Source: MFD04580-c1 sp963702995 (GTDB taxonomy: Bacteria > Planctomycetota > Phycisphaerae > Tepidisphaerales > Tepidisphaeraceae). Taken from it: 64,000 bases of DNA. Under the pieces are notes generated by a model. It had not been told where the DNA came from. It was given only the letters and a program-made list of their open reading frames with translations, and searched no databases. Numbering within the stretch: position 1 is the first letter of the stretch; each line of letters begins with the position of its first letter. Positions 17,089 to 26,403 of this stretch are shown here, in pieces. A program made the translations under genes and the position numbers. The stretch spans positions 1,736,001-1,800,000 of the forward strand of contig OY969783.1 in the NCBI GenBank assembly GCA_963702995.1, in the 5' to 3' direction.

Positions 17089-17415
17089 ATGCCCGACACC
17101 GAAGACCCCGCGATCGTTGCAACGCTCCATCGCCTTGAAGAGCGCATCGTGTTGAACCACACCGAAACGGTTCGGCGATTCACGGCCTTGAACTGGCGGC
17201 TGGCCCATATCGAGCAACTCGCGCGAGAGACCAAGGCCCTCGTTGACGGCGGCCGCGAACCGGACAAGGGCCTGGTCATCAAGGTCGCCCGCCTGAGCGA
17301 CTGGATGAACGAACAGACGTGGCGGCAACGGACGGTCGCCGGCGCCGCCGTCGCCGGGATTGCCGGCGGAGTCGCGTCAATGATCACTTTCCTCACGCGC
17401 TGGGCGCATCGCTGA
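17089..17415 (+). CDS. Phage protein with coiled coil and C-terminal membrane anchor
   Basis: 108 residues from MPDTEDPAIVA. A coiled-coil-like region (LHRLEERIVLNHTETVRRF, later LAHIEQLARETKALV) is followed by a C-terminal hydrophobic segment (VAGAAVAGIAGGVASMITFL) and a short basic end. This resembles XhlA-type membrane-associated proteins found in phage lysis or host-interaction modules. No catalytic motif. Confidence 0.55.
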   Translation: MPDTEDPAIVATLHRLEERIVLNHTETVRRFTALNWRLAHIEQLARETKALVDGGREPDKGLVIKVARLSDWMNEQTWRQRTVAGAAVAGIAGGVASMITFLTRWAHR

Positions 17416-17466
17416 TCCGCGCTCGCACGCCGTTAGCGCTCACTCTTCAACGAGGCTCGAACCGAC

Positions 17467-19155
17467 ATGCACCCACACGCCCGCCGAATGACCGTCGCCG
17501 CGCTGATCGCGTCGGCCGCCCTGATCGCCCGGGCTCGGACTATCGTCACGTTGAATGACGACGGCTCGGTCGTCGTCACCCGCGACGCCCCCTCCACCAG
17601 CACGGCGGCACTGACGCAGCCCTCTACCCAGACTCCGCCCTCGCCCCAGACTCAGCCTGCGCCGTGGGTCACGGTCATCCCGCCTCCCGCCACGGCGCCG
17701 GCGGCCCCGGCCCGGCGCCGCTCGCCCGCCACAGCCTGCTCGGCGTGAATCTCGAGCCGCCGGTCGATTACTCAAGGTCGCATGTCTACATCAACGCCGC
17801 TCGCCTCGCCCCCTCGCTCGACCTTGACCCCTCCCACGGCGACAACAGCGCGCCGCGCGGCCAATGGCTGGCCCGTCGGCGACTGGGGCCTCATCGTCAT
17901 CCGCCAGGCCGCCCAGAGCGACAGCGGTGATTACCTCGTGGTCTTCGGCGGCCGCTGCCGATCGATCACCGCCGTCGGCGTTCCGACCCTCTCGCCCGCC
18001 GCCTACGACCCTGGCGCCGATGTCACCCGCTGCGTCATTCGCTTCGACAACGCCCTGAAGCGCCAGAACTTCCTCGTCTGTTTCAGCGGTGTCGCTTCTC
18101 CGTGCCGCTTCGCGAAGGTGATCCGACCCGGCTACACCGAGGCCGACGAAGCCGCGAAAGGCTTCTCCGACGAATTCCTCGCCATGCTTCGCGCCCTGCG
18201 GCCGGGCGTCATCCGCGGCATGGACTTCCTGCGGACCAACCATTCCCGGCTTGCCCATTGGGCCGATCGCCCGACGCAGGCCTCGCCCACCTACTCCGCC
18301 GGCGGCCCGGTCGAGGACCTGATTGACATTTGCAACGCCGTCGGCTCGGACCTGTGGCTCAACGTCCCGCACGAAGCTGACGCCGGCTTTCGATCGCGCC
18401 TCGCCGCGCTGGTCGCCGGGCGGCTGCGGCCGGACCTGTCGCTCTACGTCGAGTACAGCAACGAAATTTGGAACACGCAGTTCAGGCAGTCGCAGCAGAA
18501 CCAGGACGCGGTGCTTCGAGATCGCGCCGCCGGGGTCCCGTTCGACCTCGTCCCCTCCGTCGCCGGATGGCAGCGGACCGCGCGCGAGATCACCCTGCTG
18601 GGCGACGTGTTCCGCGGCGCCTTTGTCGCCGCCGGGCGGCCGGCGTCACAGGTGCGGCCGATCCTCTGCGGGCAGGGCGCCGCGCCGCAAACGCTCACGG
18701 TTGGCCTGAAGTACATCGCCGACCACTTCGGCCCCCCTGCCGACAAGCTTTATGGCATAGCAACCGCCCCCTACTCCGCCATCACGCCCGATCTGCCGCC
18801 GACGGACTGGCATCTCCAGGTGCTCAGGGCCGACAAGAGCCTTCAGCGCAACGCCATCGCGCGGCAATACGGCGTGAAGGCACTGGCCTATGAGTGCGGC
18901 GTCGATCTCGATGGGAGCGATCTTCCGGCGACTACGCAAGTCGCCGGCCAGAGCGATCCCCGGATGCGGCCGCTGGTCTACACCTATCTCGACGGGCACC
19001 TCGTCGAGCCGGATATCGCGGGGCCGGCCTGCTGGTTCAACGTCTGTTCGTGGCCGCGGGCCAGGCGCGTGTACGGCCTGACCGATGACGTGTTCGACCT
19101 CGCCCAACCCAAGTTCAAAGCGGCCGCCGCATGGTCTGCCGCCCATCAGCGTTAG
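17467..19155 (+). CDS. Exported clan GH-A-like glycosidase candidate (frameshifted)
   Basis: Three segments in two frames form one protein of about 560 residues: an exported N-terminus (MHPHARRMTVAALIASAALI) with a Pro/Thr/Gln linker; a middle frame (LLGVNLEPPVDYSRSHV, about 17740-17860); then the first frame again to 19155. The breaks lie near 17660-17745 and 17860. The C-terminal region has two Glu motifs expected of clan GH-A TIM barrels: YVEYSNEIWN (acid/base candidate) and ALAYECGVDLDG (nucleophile candidate), plus GSDLWLNVPHEAD. Related proteins are often annotated as cellulose-binding. In this context it may digest capsule or surface polysaccharide. No experimental function is known to me. 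Confidence 0.65.
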
Positions 19156-19220
19156 CAAACGCGGGCCGACTTGAGCCGCTTCCGCGCTACTCAGCACTTG
19201 CACCAGTCAACCGAGAGTTT

Positions 19221-19943
19221 ATGAGCACCACCCTCTTCCGATTCAGCTTCCGTACCAACGGCGCCCTGACCGACGCGACCAGCGTGGCGCTCAGCGACGC
19301 GGCCGGTTCGTTCGGCGTGCGGCGGACCGACACTGGGGCTGTTCTGGTCGCGGCCGGCACGCCGATGCGCCGCGCATCGGTCGGCATTTACGAGCTCTCC
19401 ATTGTCGATCCGGCCCCCTCGCTCCGGTACGAATGGTGGGTGGAGCTTGTCGCCGGTGGGACGATGAGCCACTATCAATACTTCGACGATGGCGGCGGCT
19501 CGCCGCCGACCGGGCATTACGCGGCGAAGGCCGATATCGAATCCCACTACGGCCGCGACAACGTCGCCCTTTATTCCAACCTGGATAACACGTCCACCGA
19601 CGCCGACGACCCGCGGATTCAATATTGGCTGACCGAAGCCGACGCGTGGATTGACCGCGCCTGGTCGCAGTCCGCCGGCCGCGATGTCCCGATCTCGGCG
19701 GCGGATGTTGATTTCCCTTGCATGACCCGGATCGCCGCGGAGTGGACGGGGGCACAACTCTACCTGGCCCGTGCGATGTTGGACGTCGGCCCGCGCTCTG
19801 AAAGCCAGATCGACGGCCGCATGTCCTCGCACCTCGACCACGCCGAGCGCGCCCTCGCCGCGGCGATCTGGTCCTGGCAGCAGCGCCGCGAAGCGCCGTT
19901 CGGTCACGACGCGCGTCGCCACGTGGCGGCGCTCTTCTGCTGA
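19221..19943 (+). CDS. Phage head completion protein, Mu gp36-like (DUF1320-like) with N-terminal beta domain
   Basis: 240 residues from MSTTLFRFSFRTNG. Residues 1-100 form a beta-rich, Ig-like region; residues 105 onward resemble the Mu gp36 family (HYAAKADIESHYGRDNVALY, DADDPRIQYWLTEADAWIDR). gp36-like proteins act at the head-tail connection. It lies upstream of the terminase and portal instead of downstream of the capsid gene, an unusual order. Confidence 0.65.
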   Translation: MSTTLFRFSFRTNGALTDATSVALSDAAGSFGVRRTDTGAVLVAAGTPMRRASVGIYELSIVDPAPSLRYEWWVELVAGGTMSHYQYFDDGGGSPPTGHYAAKADIESHYGRDNVALYSNLDNTSTDADDPRIQYWLTEADAWIDRAWSQSAGRDVPISAADVDFPCMTRIAAEWTGAQLYLARAMLDVGPRSESQIDGRMSSHLDHAERALAAAIWSWQQRREAPFGHDARRHVAALFC

Positions 19944-19983
19944 CCCGCCCGCGCCGTGCGCAGGCGTCATTGTGCCAGAGCCG

Positions 19984-20122
19984 TTCTTATCCCCTCTCCC
20001 GGTACTCCGGGGGGGTGCTAGGGAGGGCGCTCCGGCGCTCGATCGCAAGACCAACTCCCCACCTCCGCGCCGACGCCCCCACCCCCGCCCTCCCCCCGGG
20101 GCACCGGGAGAGGGGGAAGAAT
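19984..20122. repeat. CCCTCTCCC-type dispersed repeat
   Basis: CCCCTCTCCCGGTACTCCGG at the left and GGGGCACCGGGAGAGGGGG at the right form imperfect inverted arms around a GC-rich centre. Related words occur at 2950-2975 and 57010-57050. Non-coding, between the gp36-like gene and the small terminase. Confidence 0.5.
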
Positions 20123-20193
20123 CACCGCCGTAACAGCGGCCAGTGTGTAGCGCGACATGCGTTGTACAGTCATTCCCTCATCTCAGGACCCCG

Positions 20194-20619
20194 ATGCCTC
20201 GCCGCCAGAGAAAGCTTCCCGACGCCGACAGGAGCCCAGAGCCCACTCAACCCAGCGCGCCCCTGGTCGATGCCGGGACCACTCAATCGCCACCTCCCAA
20301 GCGATCACCCGCCGCCCGCGCACGCCGGCGGCGGACGTTGATGTCGGTCATCCAGGAGATCCTCTCCACGCCCGACGGCGACGAGTCCGAGCTGGAAGCG
20401 GCCGCCCGCGCCTTCGTTGACGCGATGAAGGACGGCAGCTTCCAGCACGTCAAAGGGTTCATCGAGAAGGAAGAGGCCGCCCCCGCCGGCGGCGAGGTTC
20501 ATGTTGTCATCGAATATGTTGATCCCGGACGACCCAAGGCCGCCGAGCGAGATGAGCCTGTCGAGCGCGACGAGCCGGGCGGCCCGGATGTTCCGCCTGA
20601 CCCTTCCCCGCCCGCATGA
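20194..20619 (+). CDS. Candidate small terminase subunit
   Basis: 141 residues: a basic Pro-rich N-terminus (MPRRQRKLPDADRSPEP), a central helical region (MSVIQEILSTPDGDESELEA, then ARAFVDAMKDGSFQHVKGFI) and an acidic C-terminus. It sits directly before the large terminase and overlaps its start. The position and the FVDAMKDGSFQHVKGFIEKE segment resemble phage small terminase or DUF5681-like proteins. Assignment rests mostly on context. Confidence 0.55.
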   Translation: MPRRQRKLPDADRSPEPTQPSAPLVDAGTTQSPPPKRSPAARARRRRTLMSVIQEILSTPDGDESELEAAARAFVDAMKDGSFQHVKGFIEKEEAAPAGGEVHVVIEYVDPGRPKAAERDEPVERDEPGGPDVPPDPSPPA

Positions 20620-21785
20620 GGGCCAGCGGAAGGTCCTGGCGAACGCCGCCCGCTTCAACGTCCTGGAGTGCGGCCGACGCTTCGGCAAGACCACCCTCGG
20701 CGAACAGCTCCTGATCGAGCCCGCCATCGCCGGCGCCGACCGCCTGGTTCGCGCCGACTTACAAGCTGCTTTCGGAAGTCTGGCGGGAAGTGCAGTCGAT
20801 CGTCCATCCCCTGGGGCCGAGTGTCAGTCAGCAGGAAAAGCGGATCGAGTTCTTCACCGGCGGCGTGATCGACTTCTGGTCGCTCGACCAACCCGACGCC
20901 GCCCGCGGCCGCAAGTACCGTCGCGTGGTCATTGATGAAGCGGGCATCGTCCGCGAACTTGAAGAGGCCTGGACGCAGGCGATCCGGCCCACGTTGGCCG
21001 ACCTGAAGGGCGATGCCTGGTTCCTCGGGACCCCCAAAGGCAACGGGTTCTTTCATCGCCTCTTCGCCCGCGGCCAGTCCGGCGAGCGCGGCTGGCGCTC
21101 GTGGCGGCTGCCGACGACGGCCAATCCCTTCATCGACCCGCAAGAGGTGGAGGCCGCCCGCCGCGACCTGCCCCGCGAAGCGTTCGAGCAGGAGTTCCTG
21201 GGCATCCCGGCCGACGACGGTGGCAACCCGTTCGGCATCGCCGCGATCGCGGCGTGCGTCGCCCCGCTCTCGACCGACGCGGCCGTCGCCTTTGGGATCG
21301 ACCTGGCCAAATCGTACGACTGGACGGTCGTCTGCGGGCTGGACGCCGCCGGGCGCGTGTGCGTGCTGGAGCGGTGGCAGGCCGACTGGGGCCAGACCCG
21401 TCGCCGCATTCTGGAGCTGATCGGCCGCACACCATCGCTCGCCGACTCCACTGGCGCCGGCGACCCGATCGTCGAAGACCTACAACGCAGCGCCGCCGTA
21501 GAGGGGTTCAAGTTCACCAGTCAATCCAAGCAGCAGGTGATGGAAGGCCTGGCCGCCGCGATCCAGCGAGGCGAAGTGCGGTTTCCCGACGGTTGGCTGC
21601 GCGGCGAGTTGGAGGCGTTCGAGTTCGCCTATCGCGCCGGGGGCGTCCGCTACGCCGCGCCATCGGGCCTACACGATGACGGTGTGTGCGCCTTGGCGCT
21701 GGCGGCCCACCAGCGGCGATCCGCCTCCGACATCAGCTTCGACGATACCGAGCCCGACTCCGTCGGCGGCCGCGGCGTCGCGTGA
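20591..21785 (+). CDS. Terminase large subunit (frameshifted)
   Basis: The ATPase-nuclease motor that packages DNA. The N-terminal frame from 20591 contains Walker A (ECGRRFGKTTLGE). A break near 20745 leads into the second frame (WFAPTYKLLSEVWREV) with Walker B (RRVVIDEAG). The nuclease domain has FGIDLAKSYDWTVV, ADSTGAGDPIVEDL and LHDDGVCALALA, the expected acidic residues of a terminase nuclease. About 397 residues when joined, a normal length. The start overlaps the small-subunit candidate by 29 bp. Confidence 0.88.
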
Positions 21786-21819
21786 GCGTCAGGCCATGAA
21801 GATCGCGTAGAGGAGCCCA

Positions 21820-23234
21820 GTGACGTTCTTCAACAGCTCATTCGTCAACAGCGGCCTGGCCTACTCGTTTGGGGGGACAGGGTTCGTCACCACCACGACG
21901 CTGGCGCCGCCCGCCACGCCGGCGCTGGCCCGGCGATCGACGCGGCCGTGGCGCTCCCGGCGGCCGCCATGTCGGGGGAGCCGTACGCGTCGGTCGGCTG
22001 GGGCGGAGCGTTCTTGTCGGGCTACGGCGCTCGCCCGCTGCCCGGCCTGGCGACATACCTGGCCTGCCTGCTCGACCCGGTCCTGATGGCGGCGCGGGCG
22101 TACGCGCTTAACCCGATCCGAGTCGGACGCTGGCGCATCGCCGCTCGCGGTGACGCGCCGAGCGGCGCACGCGATTTCATCGAGCGGACGACGCGGCCGC
22201 TTGTCCAAGCCTACGTGAACGACGCGCTGTGGGCCGTCGATCTCGGTTGGGCGCCGTTCCAGAATGTCTTCGAGCGGCGCGACGGGCGATACGTCATTAC
22301 CCGCATCCTGCCGGCGCGGCAGGAATGGTCGGCCGTGCTCGTCAGCCCCGAGACCGGCGACGCTGTCGGTGTTCGGTGGGATGGGGTTGATCTGCTCGGC
22401 CACAAGGCGTTCTTCTATACGCACGACGCTCGCGGCCGCTCCTACATCGGCCGCAGCCGGCTCGAGAACGTCATTGGCGCGGTCTGGGATTGGCGCGAAG
22501 ACAACGACCGCGCCGCCACCCTGGGCAAAAAGGCCTGCGGGATCGTCGCCGGGATCGGCTACCCGCCGGGCAAGGGCGTGGACGCGGCCGGCCAGCCTGT
22601 CCCCCGCCAGCGCCAGGCGGACGCGATGGGCGCCATCATCACCAGCGGCGCGGGTTACTTCACCTTCCCCACGCTGGCGAGCATCCCCGAAGACAAGCTG
22701 CGGACGATGCCCGTCCCCGACCTGATCGCCATGGCGAAAGCGTCGATGTGGCAGGTCCAGCTTCACGACCTCGGCGACACCGGCCCGGCGATGGCCGGCC
22801 TGACGGCGCGGCAGCGTTACCTCGATGAGCTGAAGTGCCTTGGGTATTACGTCCCGCCCGAGGCGGTCCTCCAGGGCCCGGGCGGCAACCGGGCCAAGGC
22901 CGCCGCCCACGGCGACGTGGGCACCGCGATGCAGGAGCCGGTGAACGCCGCTGTGGCCGACGCCTTCAATCGCGGGCCGGTGGATTCCCTGCTCGAGCTT
23001 AACTTCGGCGGCGCGTCGGCCCGCGGCGCCGTCTGGTGGGAGCCCGAGCCGCTGGTCGATGCGCAGGAAGCGTTCGATAAGGCCCTGATCCAGGCCGTCA
23101 TGGCCGGGACCGGCGGGCTGTCGGACTACCTCGGCCGCCATTTCGATCTCGACACGATCATGGAACGCAACGGCGTCGCCCGACGCGCCACGCCTCTGAC
23201 CCCGCAAGAGATGCCCCGTCGCTCCCCGCCTTAA
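21820..23234 (+). CDS. Portal protein, Mu gp29/DUF935-like (frameshifted)
   Basis: Forms the dodecameric DNA gate of the capsid. The N-terminal frame from GTG 21820 (VTFFNSSFVNSGLAYSFGG) breaks near 21935 into the frame that runs to 23234; joined length is about 471 residues. Portal-like segments are LGWAPFQNVFERRDGRYVI, RGRSYIGRSRLENVIGAVWD and LGKKACGIVAGIG. It follows the terminase immediately, the usual order. The break leaves the rest of the protein well preserved. Confidence 0.75.
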
Positions 23235-23335
23235 CGAGCCGCGACCGTAAGGGAGCGGACGGGGGCCGCTCCCGCGGATGACACGGGCCCTTAACCAACG
23301 ACGCCCCATCCGCTCCCTCACGATCGTGGCTCGTT
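23233..23335. repeat. Dispersed GAGCCGCG repeat, copy 4 (two inverted arms)
   Basis: AACGAGCCGCGACCGTAAGG plus GAGCGG (23233-23258) and the inverted arm CCGCTCCCTCACGATCGTGG plus CTCGTT (23310-23335), between portal and GNAT genes. Confidence 0.7.
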
Positions 23336-23372
23336 GGGCCCCATACACACTTCGGCTCTCCCTCAACCCATC

Positions 23373-23966
23373 ATGCCTTCACTCGCCCCTCACCCGGTCG
23401 CGCGCGCCGGCCTCGCCGACCTCTCCTACGTCGTCGGGCTTCAGAAACGCTTCAGCCACGAGGTCGGCTTCCTGCCACGCCGGGCGCTGGAGATGAAGAT
23501 CAACCTCGGCCGCGTCTGGATGGCCCGGGAGAACGGCGAGCCGGCCGGCTTCATCCACCACGGTAGTTTCGCGGGCGAAGAGGCGCGGCTTTTCCAGGCG
23601 GCCATTCAGTACGACGCCCACCGCCGTCATCTCGGGTCGGCCCTCGTCGAAGACTTCGAGCGTCGCGCCGGCGGGGCCGGCGTGCGGGGGATCTCCCTGC
23701 GGTGCCTCGAAGGCCTCGACGCGAACGCCTTCTGGCGGGCGGCTGGGTATCAATTGCTCACGACCGAGCCGGGGGCTAAAGGGCGGCTCAACGTCTGGGG
23801 GAAGCGACTGGCACTTCCCGAACGCAGTCGATCGGCGTCGTCGTCCCGCTTCCATTTCGCAACCCGGCTGCATGCCTGCCCGCGTTGCGGCCAGCCCACG
23901 ACCGACACCTGGAGTCGCGGCGCCCGCCGCTGGGCATTGTGCCCGACCTGCCTCAGTGCCGCCTGA
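23373..23966 (+). CDS. GNAT-family acetyltransferase with C-terminal zinc ribbon
   Basis: 197 residues from MPSLAPHPVARAGLADLS. The N-terminal 150 residues are a GNAT fold: RVWMARENGEPAGFIHHG, then the acetyl-CoA loop region YDAHRRHLGSALVEDFERRA and NAFWRAAGYQLL. The last 35 residues carry two Cys pairs (CPRCGQPTTD and CPTCLS), a likely zinc ribbon. GNAT genes between portal and protease appear in several planctomycete prophages; the substrate is unknown. It may be a cargo gene rather than a structural one. Confidence 0.8.
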   Translation: MPSLAPHPVARAGLADLSYVVGLQKRFSHEVGFLPRRALEMKINLGRVWMARENGEPAGFIHHGSFAGEEARLFQAAIQYDAHRRHLGSALVEDFERRAGGAGVRGISLRCLEGLDANAFWRAAGYQLLTTEPGAKGRLNVWGKRLALPERSRSASSSRFHFATRLHACPRCGQPTTDTWSRGARRWALCPTCLSAA

Positions 23967-24004
23967 AGGCGTCACGCCTGCTTGCCCGCACAGGAGGTCG
24001 ATCC

Positions 24005-25708
24005 ATGCCAGAGCATCCGATGCCGAACCTGCGCGGAGCACAAAGACACAAGCCGCTAATCCTGGCCTCTTCGGCCGGCTCACGCCCCAGCGCCATCTTC
24101 GCCGCCGCGACGGCCGCCCCCCAGTGGATGAGCCGGCGGCTGGGGCGGCCGGTCGTCCGGGTGCGCAAGCAGATCGCCACCGCCGGCCGCTGGGCGCATC
24201 GGGGCACCGGCCGCCCGATCGACATCCCGCGTTCGAGGCTCGCCACATGGGACCGCGAGACCCGCGCCTTGATCGCCGCCGGCGTCCATCCATATGTCCC
24301 CAATCGCCACCGGTTCGACATCGATCCCGCCGACCCCCGCCACCTGGACGCCGGCGAGAACTTCGGCCGCGTCGTCGATACGCAGCTCATTGGCGATCGC
24401 TGGTTCGCCACGGTCGAACTGATCGGCAGCCGCGCCTTGGACGCGATGGCCGCCAACGACGTGAGCATCTGCATCGTCGATGGCCAACTCGACGCCCAGG
24501 GCCGCCGCTACGGCGAGGCGCTCCAGCACCTGGCGATCGTCCCGGACCCGGTGCTGCCGAATATGGCGCCGGCTCAGCCGGCGATGTCAACAGAATCCAA
24601 GATTCGTTCCCTGCGTTCCGTCTCGCCGATCGCACTAGCCGCCGGTGCGATGTGGCGGGTCGCGCTGGCGCTCGCCTACAACCCGAACCAGCCGCGAGAT
24701 TACCACGGGCGTTGGACCGCCTTCGCAGAGGCGGATAGCCGCCGTCAACCGCTTGGGGGTGGTGGGCCAACCAAGTCGTGCCCGCCGCCACGGCAACCCC
24801 CCCGTTAACATCAGGGAACTCACAGCCCGATGATCCGGCACCCGCCGAAACATCCTCCGAGCCAACGCCATAGAACTACGTCGAGACCCGGAACGCGGCA
24901 CGAGTTGCGGCGATCGGCGTAGCGATGGCTCCGATCACGGGTGTGGAGGAAACGAACAGGCGGCTCGCGGCGGCCGCCGCCGACGAGATGCTTGCCAGGG
25001 ACTTCTATCGCGGCTTGCTGACGCAGGCTCAAACTGACGCGTTGATGGCTCATTTCTCGACCGTCTCCGTTCCGCGCAGCGGCACGTCGGCGCAGATGGC
25101 CTCTCCTGAATGGATGAAGTGGTACGCGGCGGAGAAGGCCCTGACGATCGAGGCCCAGCGGACCGAGGCGGCGCGGCAGGCGGCGGCGGAAGAGAAGCGT
25201 TCGTCCAGCCTGCCGTCCGGTGGCATTCAAACCGCCGGGGACTCCGGCAACAGCCCGGCCGCGGCGGCTGGCGGAGGCGCGATCAACAATCCGCCCGCGG
25301 CCTCGCAGCCATCCACGCGACCGTCACAGAACATCGTTGACATTGCAACGATGGGTCGTACACCGGATGAGGTTGCGGCTATAAAGGAATACGTCAGGCG
25401 AACGAATCCCTGGCTTGCAGCTCAAGGCGGCGCAGTAGTACAAAGTACGGTGGGGTCCCTCCGAACGGCTGCGGACAAAGCTGCGGCGGACGAACGAGTC
25501 GCCGCTATGAAACGAGGAACGCCGTACGGTCCGTTCCCAGCAATTAAGGTGGGGCATGTTCCGGATACCGCGCTGAAGTAGGAAAGCCATTCCTCCGGCC
25601 GGGTGGATGGCGATGCGCGGCAACTCGAACAGCGTGCTCGCCGGCTATCTGAAGAGTCGGATCGGCCAAAGAATTGACGGGTTTACTGTTGATGGGAGCT
25701 TTCCATGA
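24005..25708 (+). CDS. Prohead-protease-like protein with C-terminal toxin-like cassette (frameshifted)
   Basis: From ATG 24005 (AGGAGGTCG upstream). Residues 1-185 resemble phage prohead proteases: GVHPYVPNRHRFD (candidate catalytic His), GENFGRVVDTQLIGDRWF, AANDVSICIVDG (candidate Ser), LQHLAIVPDPVLPN. Then a linker with YNPNQPRDYHGRW, a motif type often found where toxin domains are attached, then a variable region. The frame is broken near 24740-24805, by a TAG near 24886, and near 25575; the joined ends give a C-terminus with KVGHVPDTA, PPAGWMAM and NSNSVLAGYLKSRIG, resembling nuclease-like toxin tails. The stop at 25706-25708 overlaps the next gene (ATGA). Toxin identity is inferred. 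Confidence 0.6.
24270..24558 (+). repeat. Homology arm, copy 1 (protease region)
   Basis: 289 bp with only about 3 mismatches and no gaps to 26411-26699, a constant offset of 2141 bp. Similarity falls off after about 24577. The copy lies inside the protease-like domain just before the variable tail. Confidence 0.9.
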
Positions 25709-26385
25709 CACACAGTAAATACTCGATTCGCAACGCGCCGGGGATCACCTGCTTCGATGGGGCGACCGAAACAGCGTTGCGGCGGCTCCCGGTCCGCTTG
25801 CCTGCTGCGCATGAGCGTCTGCTCCGCATGACGGATGGGATAACCTCGGGGTTCGGCTACATCCGTGTCTTTGGCGTAAGCGACCAAGTGCGCGATCAGG
25901 TCGCATGGAACGAAGTTGAGTGCTGGCGGTTCGCCTGGCCCGACCATTGCGTGGGATATTGGTTTTTTGCCGAAACGGCACACGGAGCACAGTTCGCGTA
26001 CGAGGTCCACTCGAACGGGGTTCTGAGTGAGCGCGTCCTGTACATCAATCAGTGCACGCCGCCTTCTTGGACACTTCCAAACTTTGAAACGTTCTTTCAG
26101 AATGTGGTCATGGAGGACGCGGATAAGGCGGCCGACCCCGCCTTCGAACCGACTTTGAAACGTCTTGGACAGATTCCGCCAGACAAACTCGTGGTCCCCT
26201 TTCCACACCCCTGCCTCGGCGGGACGTGGGCGGGCGAGGAGGTGATGCTGCTCGATGCCAGAGAGGCCATGATTATGAACGCGGATCTTTGGTACGAGAC
26301 GGAGCGAGTCGGCGAGTTGACCGCCGAGTCGCGCGTTGAGTCCTATTCCGACGCACGGGGCCGTACGCGGGTCCGGATCGTATGA
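25705..26385 (+). CDS. SUKH/SMI1-KNR4-like immunity protein candidate, cassette 1
   Basis: 226 residues, intact. It overlaps the upstream toxin tail by 4 bp (ATGA), the coupling expected for an immunity gene. SUKH-like features are LPAAHERLLRMTDGITSGFG, then ECWRFAWPDHCVGYWFF with an N/E-rich region before it. The C-terminal part (PHPCLGGTWAGEEVMLLDA) is less familiar. SUKH proteins neutralise many unrelated toxins in polymorphic toxin loci. Family assignment is from pattern and context. Confidence 0.55.
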   Translation: MTHSKYSIRNAPGITCFDGATETALRRLPVRLPAAHERLLRMTDGITSGFGYIRVFGVSDQVRDQVAWNEVECWRFAWPDHCVGYWFFAETAHGAQFAYEVHSNGVLSERVLYINQCTPPSWTLPNFETFFQNVVMEDADKAADPAFEPTLKRLGQIPPDKLVVPFPHPCLGGTWAGEEVMLLDAREAMIMNADLWYETERVGELTAESRVESYSDARGRTRVRIV

Positions 26386-26403
26386 GTAGGATCGGGTTGG
26401 ACG

